Assembly (NCBI GenBank): GCA_945861195.1
Contig: CAMATS010000129.1
Location: 1-6,548, forward strand
Length of the DNA stretch: 6,548 bases
Reading direction: 5' to 3'
Origin: Rhodoferax sp. OV413
GTDB lineage: Bacteria > Pseudomonadota > Gammaproteobacteria > Burkholderiales > Burkholderiaceae_C
Each line of letters starts with the position of its first letter. Within the stretch, counting starts at the first letter, position 1. Made by a program: the position numbers and the translations under genes. Shown piece after piece: positions 5,031-6,548 of this stretch. Below the pieces are notes generated by a model. It searched no databases. It saw only the letters and a list, made by a program, of their open reading frames with translations, and was not told the DNA's origin.

Positions 5031-6548
5031 TCAGGCCAGCAAACGGCGCGCCACGGCTTCAGCCACCCGGATACCGTCTACGCCGGCTGACAGGATGCCG
5101 CCAGCGTAGCTGGCGCCTTCACCGCCCGGGTACAGGCCGGCGGTGTTGAGGCTTTGCAGATCGTCGCCGCGGGTGATCTTGAGCGGCGATGAGGTACGGG
5201 TTTCGACCCCGGTCAGTACCGCGTCGGCCATGTCAAACCCTTTGATTTTTTTGCCAAAAGCCGGCAGCGCCTCGCGGATCGCCTCGACCGCATAGCCGGG
5301 CAGGGCCTGGCTCAGATCACCCAGGTGCACGCCGGGCTGGTAGGAGGGCGTGACGCTGCCGAGTTGGACCGAAGCGCGATTAGCCAAAAAGTCACCCACC
5401 AATTGGCCGGGCGCCTCGTAATTGCTGCCGCCCAACACATAGGCCTGTGATTCCAACTGGCGTTGCAGCACGATGCCGGCCAACGGATGCTGCGCCCGCC
5501 CTAATTTGGGCTCCAAGCCTAAGCCTGGGCCCAGCGTAGCCTCAAAGGCCACCGGGTCGTTCGGGTAGTCGCGCGGGTCAATGCCCACCACGATGCCGGC
5601 GTTGGCGTTGCGCTCGTTGCGCGAGTATTGGCTCATGCCGTTGGTCACCACCCGGCCGGGTTCGGATGTAGCTGCCACCACCGTGCCACCCGGGCACATG
5701 CAAAAACTATAGACCGCACGGCCATTGCTGGCGTGATGCACCAGCTTGTATTCGGCCGCACCCAGCAGCGGGTGGCCGGTATGTCGGCCCCAGCGGGCGC
5801 GGTCAATCACGCTTTGTGGGTGCTCGATGCGAAAACCGATCGAAAACGGTTTGGCCTCCATGAATACGCCACGCGCGTGCAGCATGGCAAAGGTGTCGCG
5901 CGCGCTGTGACCCAGCGCCAGCACCACCTGCTCGGCCGCGAGTTCATAAGGCGACTGCGTGGCTGTATCAAACACCGCCAGCGCCCGAATTTTTTGTCTC
6001 CGGCCCTGGCCGTCAGGGGCGGTATCTGTCAGAAACACATCGGTCACACGTTGCTCGAAGCGCACCTCGCCGCCCAGGCTGATGATTTGCTCGCGCAGCC
6101 GCTCTACCACCTTGACCAGCTTGAAGGTGCCGATGTGCGGGTGCGCATCGACCAGTATCTCTGGCGGTGCGCCGGCCCTGACGAACTCCTGCATCACGTG
6201 GCGGCCAAGGTGGCGCGGGTCCTTGATCTGGCTCCACAGCTTGCCGTCAGAAAAAGTGCCGGCGCCGCCCTCGCCAAATTGCACATTGGACTCGGGTTGC
6301 AGCCGGTTCTCGCGCCAGAGGCCCCAGGTGTCCTTGGTGCGCTGGCGCACGCTTTTACCGCGCTCCAGCACGATGGGGCGCAGCCCCATCTGTGCCAGCA
6401 AGAGTGCGGCGAATATGCCGCAGGGGCCAAAACCCACCACCACCGGGCGCGCTGGCAGCACCGAGCCGGCCTGGCCCGGCAGCAGGTAGGCCATGTCGGG
6501 CGTGGCGCTGATGTGCGGGTGCTGCTGCAACTGCGCAAGCAGCCCGGC
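5031..6548 (-). CDS. FAD-dependent oxidoreductase, COG2509 type (5' end outside window)
   Basis: This is a cytoplasmic flavoprotein of the uncharacterised FAD-dependent dehydrogenase group; its substrate is unknown. The frame is open to the window edge. The first possible start inside it is a TTG at 6530, but relatives carry an additional N-terminal region before the FAD domain, so the true start probably lies outside. Counting from that TTG, the dinucleotide-binding motif is GFGPCG (33-38), with Glu56 at the end of the second strand binding ribose. FGEGGAGTFSDGKL (85-98), PFSIGFRIEHPQ, YSFCMCPGGTVV and the C-terminal FAD contact GGEGASYAGGI (469-479) follow in the usual order. Residues about 327-348 look like an extra Gly/Leu/Pro-rich loop. 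The gene is convergent with htpX and has no operon partner in view. Confidence 0.92.
   Translation of the reverse strand, partial: AGLLAQLQQHPHISATPDMAYLLPGQAGSVLPARPVVVGFGPCGIFAALLLAQMGLRPIVLERGKSVRQRTKDTWGLWRENRLQPESNVQFGEGGAGTFSDGKLWSQIKDPRHLGRHVMQEFVRAGAPPEILVDAHPHIGTFKLVKVVERLREQIISLGGEVRFEQRVTDVFLTDTAPDGQGRRQKIRALAVFDTATQSPYELAAEQVVLALGHSARDTFAMLHARGVFMEAKPFSIGFRIEHPQSVIDRARWGRHTGHPLLGAAEYKLVHHASNGRAVYSFCMCPGGTVVAATSEPGRVVTNGMSQYSRNERNANAGIVVGIDPRDYPNDPVAFEATLGPGLGLEPKLGRAQHPLAGIVLQRQLESQAYVLGGSNYEAPGQLVGDFLANRASVQLGSVTPSYQPGVHLGDLSQALPGYAVEAIREALPAFGKKIKGFDMADAVLTGVETRTSSPLKITRGDDLQSLNTAGLYPGGEGASYAGGILSAGVDGIRVAEAVARRLLA

Noticed and set aside
4821..5090. 89-codon frame on the + strand through copy A into the oxidoreductase 3' end
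   Set aside because: It overlaps a solid gene on the other strand and shares peptide segments with the - strand frame only because of the repeat.

Overview
The window is GC-rich DNA that reads like a betaproteobacterium of the Burkholderiales, most likely a Comamonadaceae relative (Rhodoferax/Polaromonas type). That placement rests on the look of the proteins and on codon choice, not on a database comparison. It is mostly ordinary chromosomal housekeeping sequence. Five clear protein genes are present, two of them cut by the window edges, plus one small unrecognised reading frame.

Layout. On the + strand, from the left edge: an Atm1-type ABC half-transporter missing its N-terminus (1-1668); a 47-codon small ORF that nearly abuts it (1677-1820); pyrC, dihydroorotase of pyrimidine synthesis (1861-2892); a DUF3025 protein that overlaps the end of pyrC by 16 bases (2877-3623); and, after a 105-base gap, htpX, a membrane zinc protease (3729-4598). 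The gap before htpX holds a sequence that closely resembles a heat-shock (sigma-32) promoter, followed by a good ribosome binding site. On the - strand, a large FAD-dependent oxidoreductase of the COG2509 type (5031-6548, N-terminus beyond the window) runs convergently toward htpX.

The most unusual part is the 432-base gap between the convergent htpX and oxidoreductase genes. It holds two oppositely oriented copies (about 4690-4791 on the - strand and 4853-4970 on the + strand) of one structured element. Both copies share near-identical blocks, AGCGA(A/G)GTCAAGGAGGA and GGGGGACA(C/T)GAGCG, at exactly the same spacing. The middle and the flanks differ in sequence but still fold: an inner hairpin with compensatory base changes, and a long outer stem. 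Almost all imperfect pairs are G-U when each copy is read in the direction that gives AAGGAGG, which suggests selection on an RNA. I cannot say from this window whether the family is already described.

How the genes work together: pyrC and the DUF3025 gene are probably co-translated, and the ABC gene, small ORF and pyrC are close enough to share a transcript. pyrC may also have its own start-proximal promoter. htpX appears to be a separate stress-controlled unit. No phage, insertion sequence, CRISPR array, tRNA or rRNA was seen.
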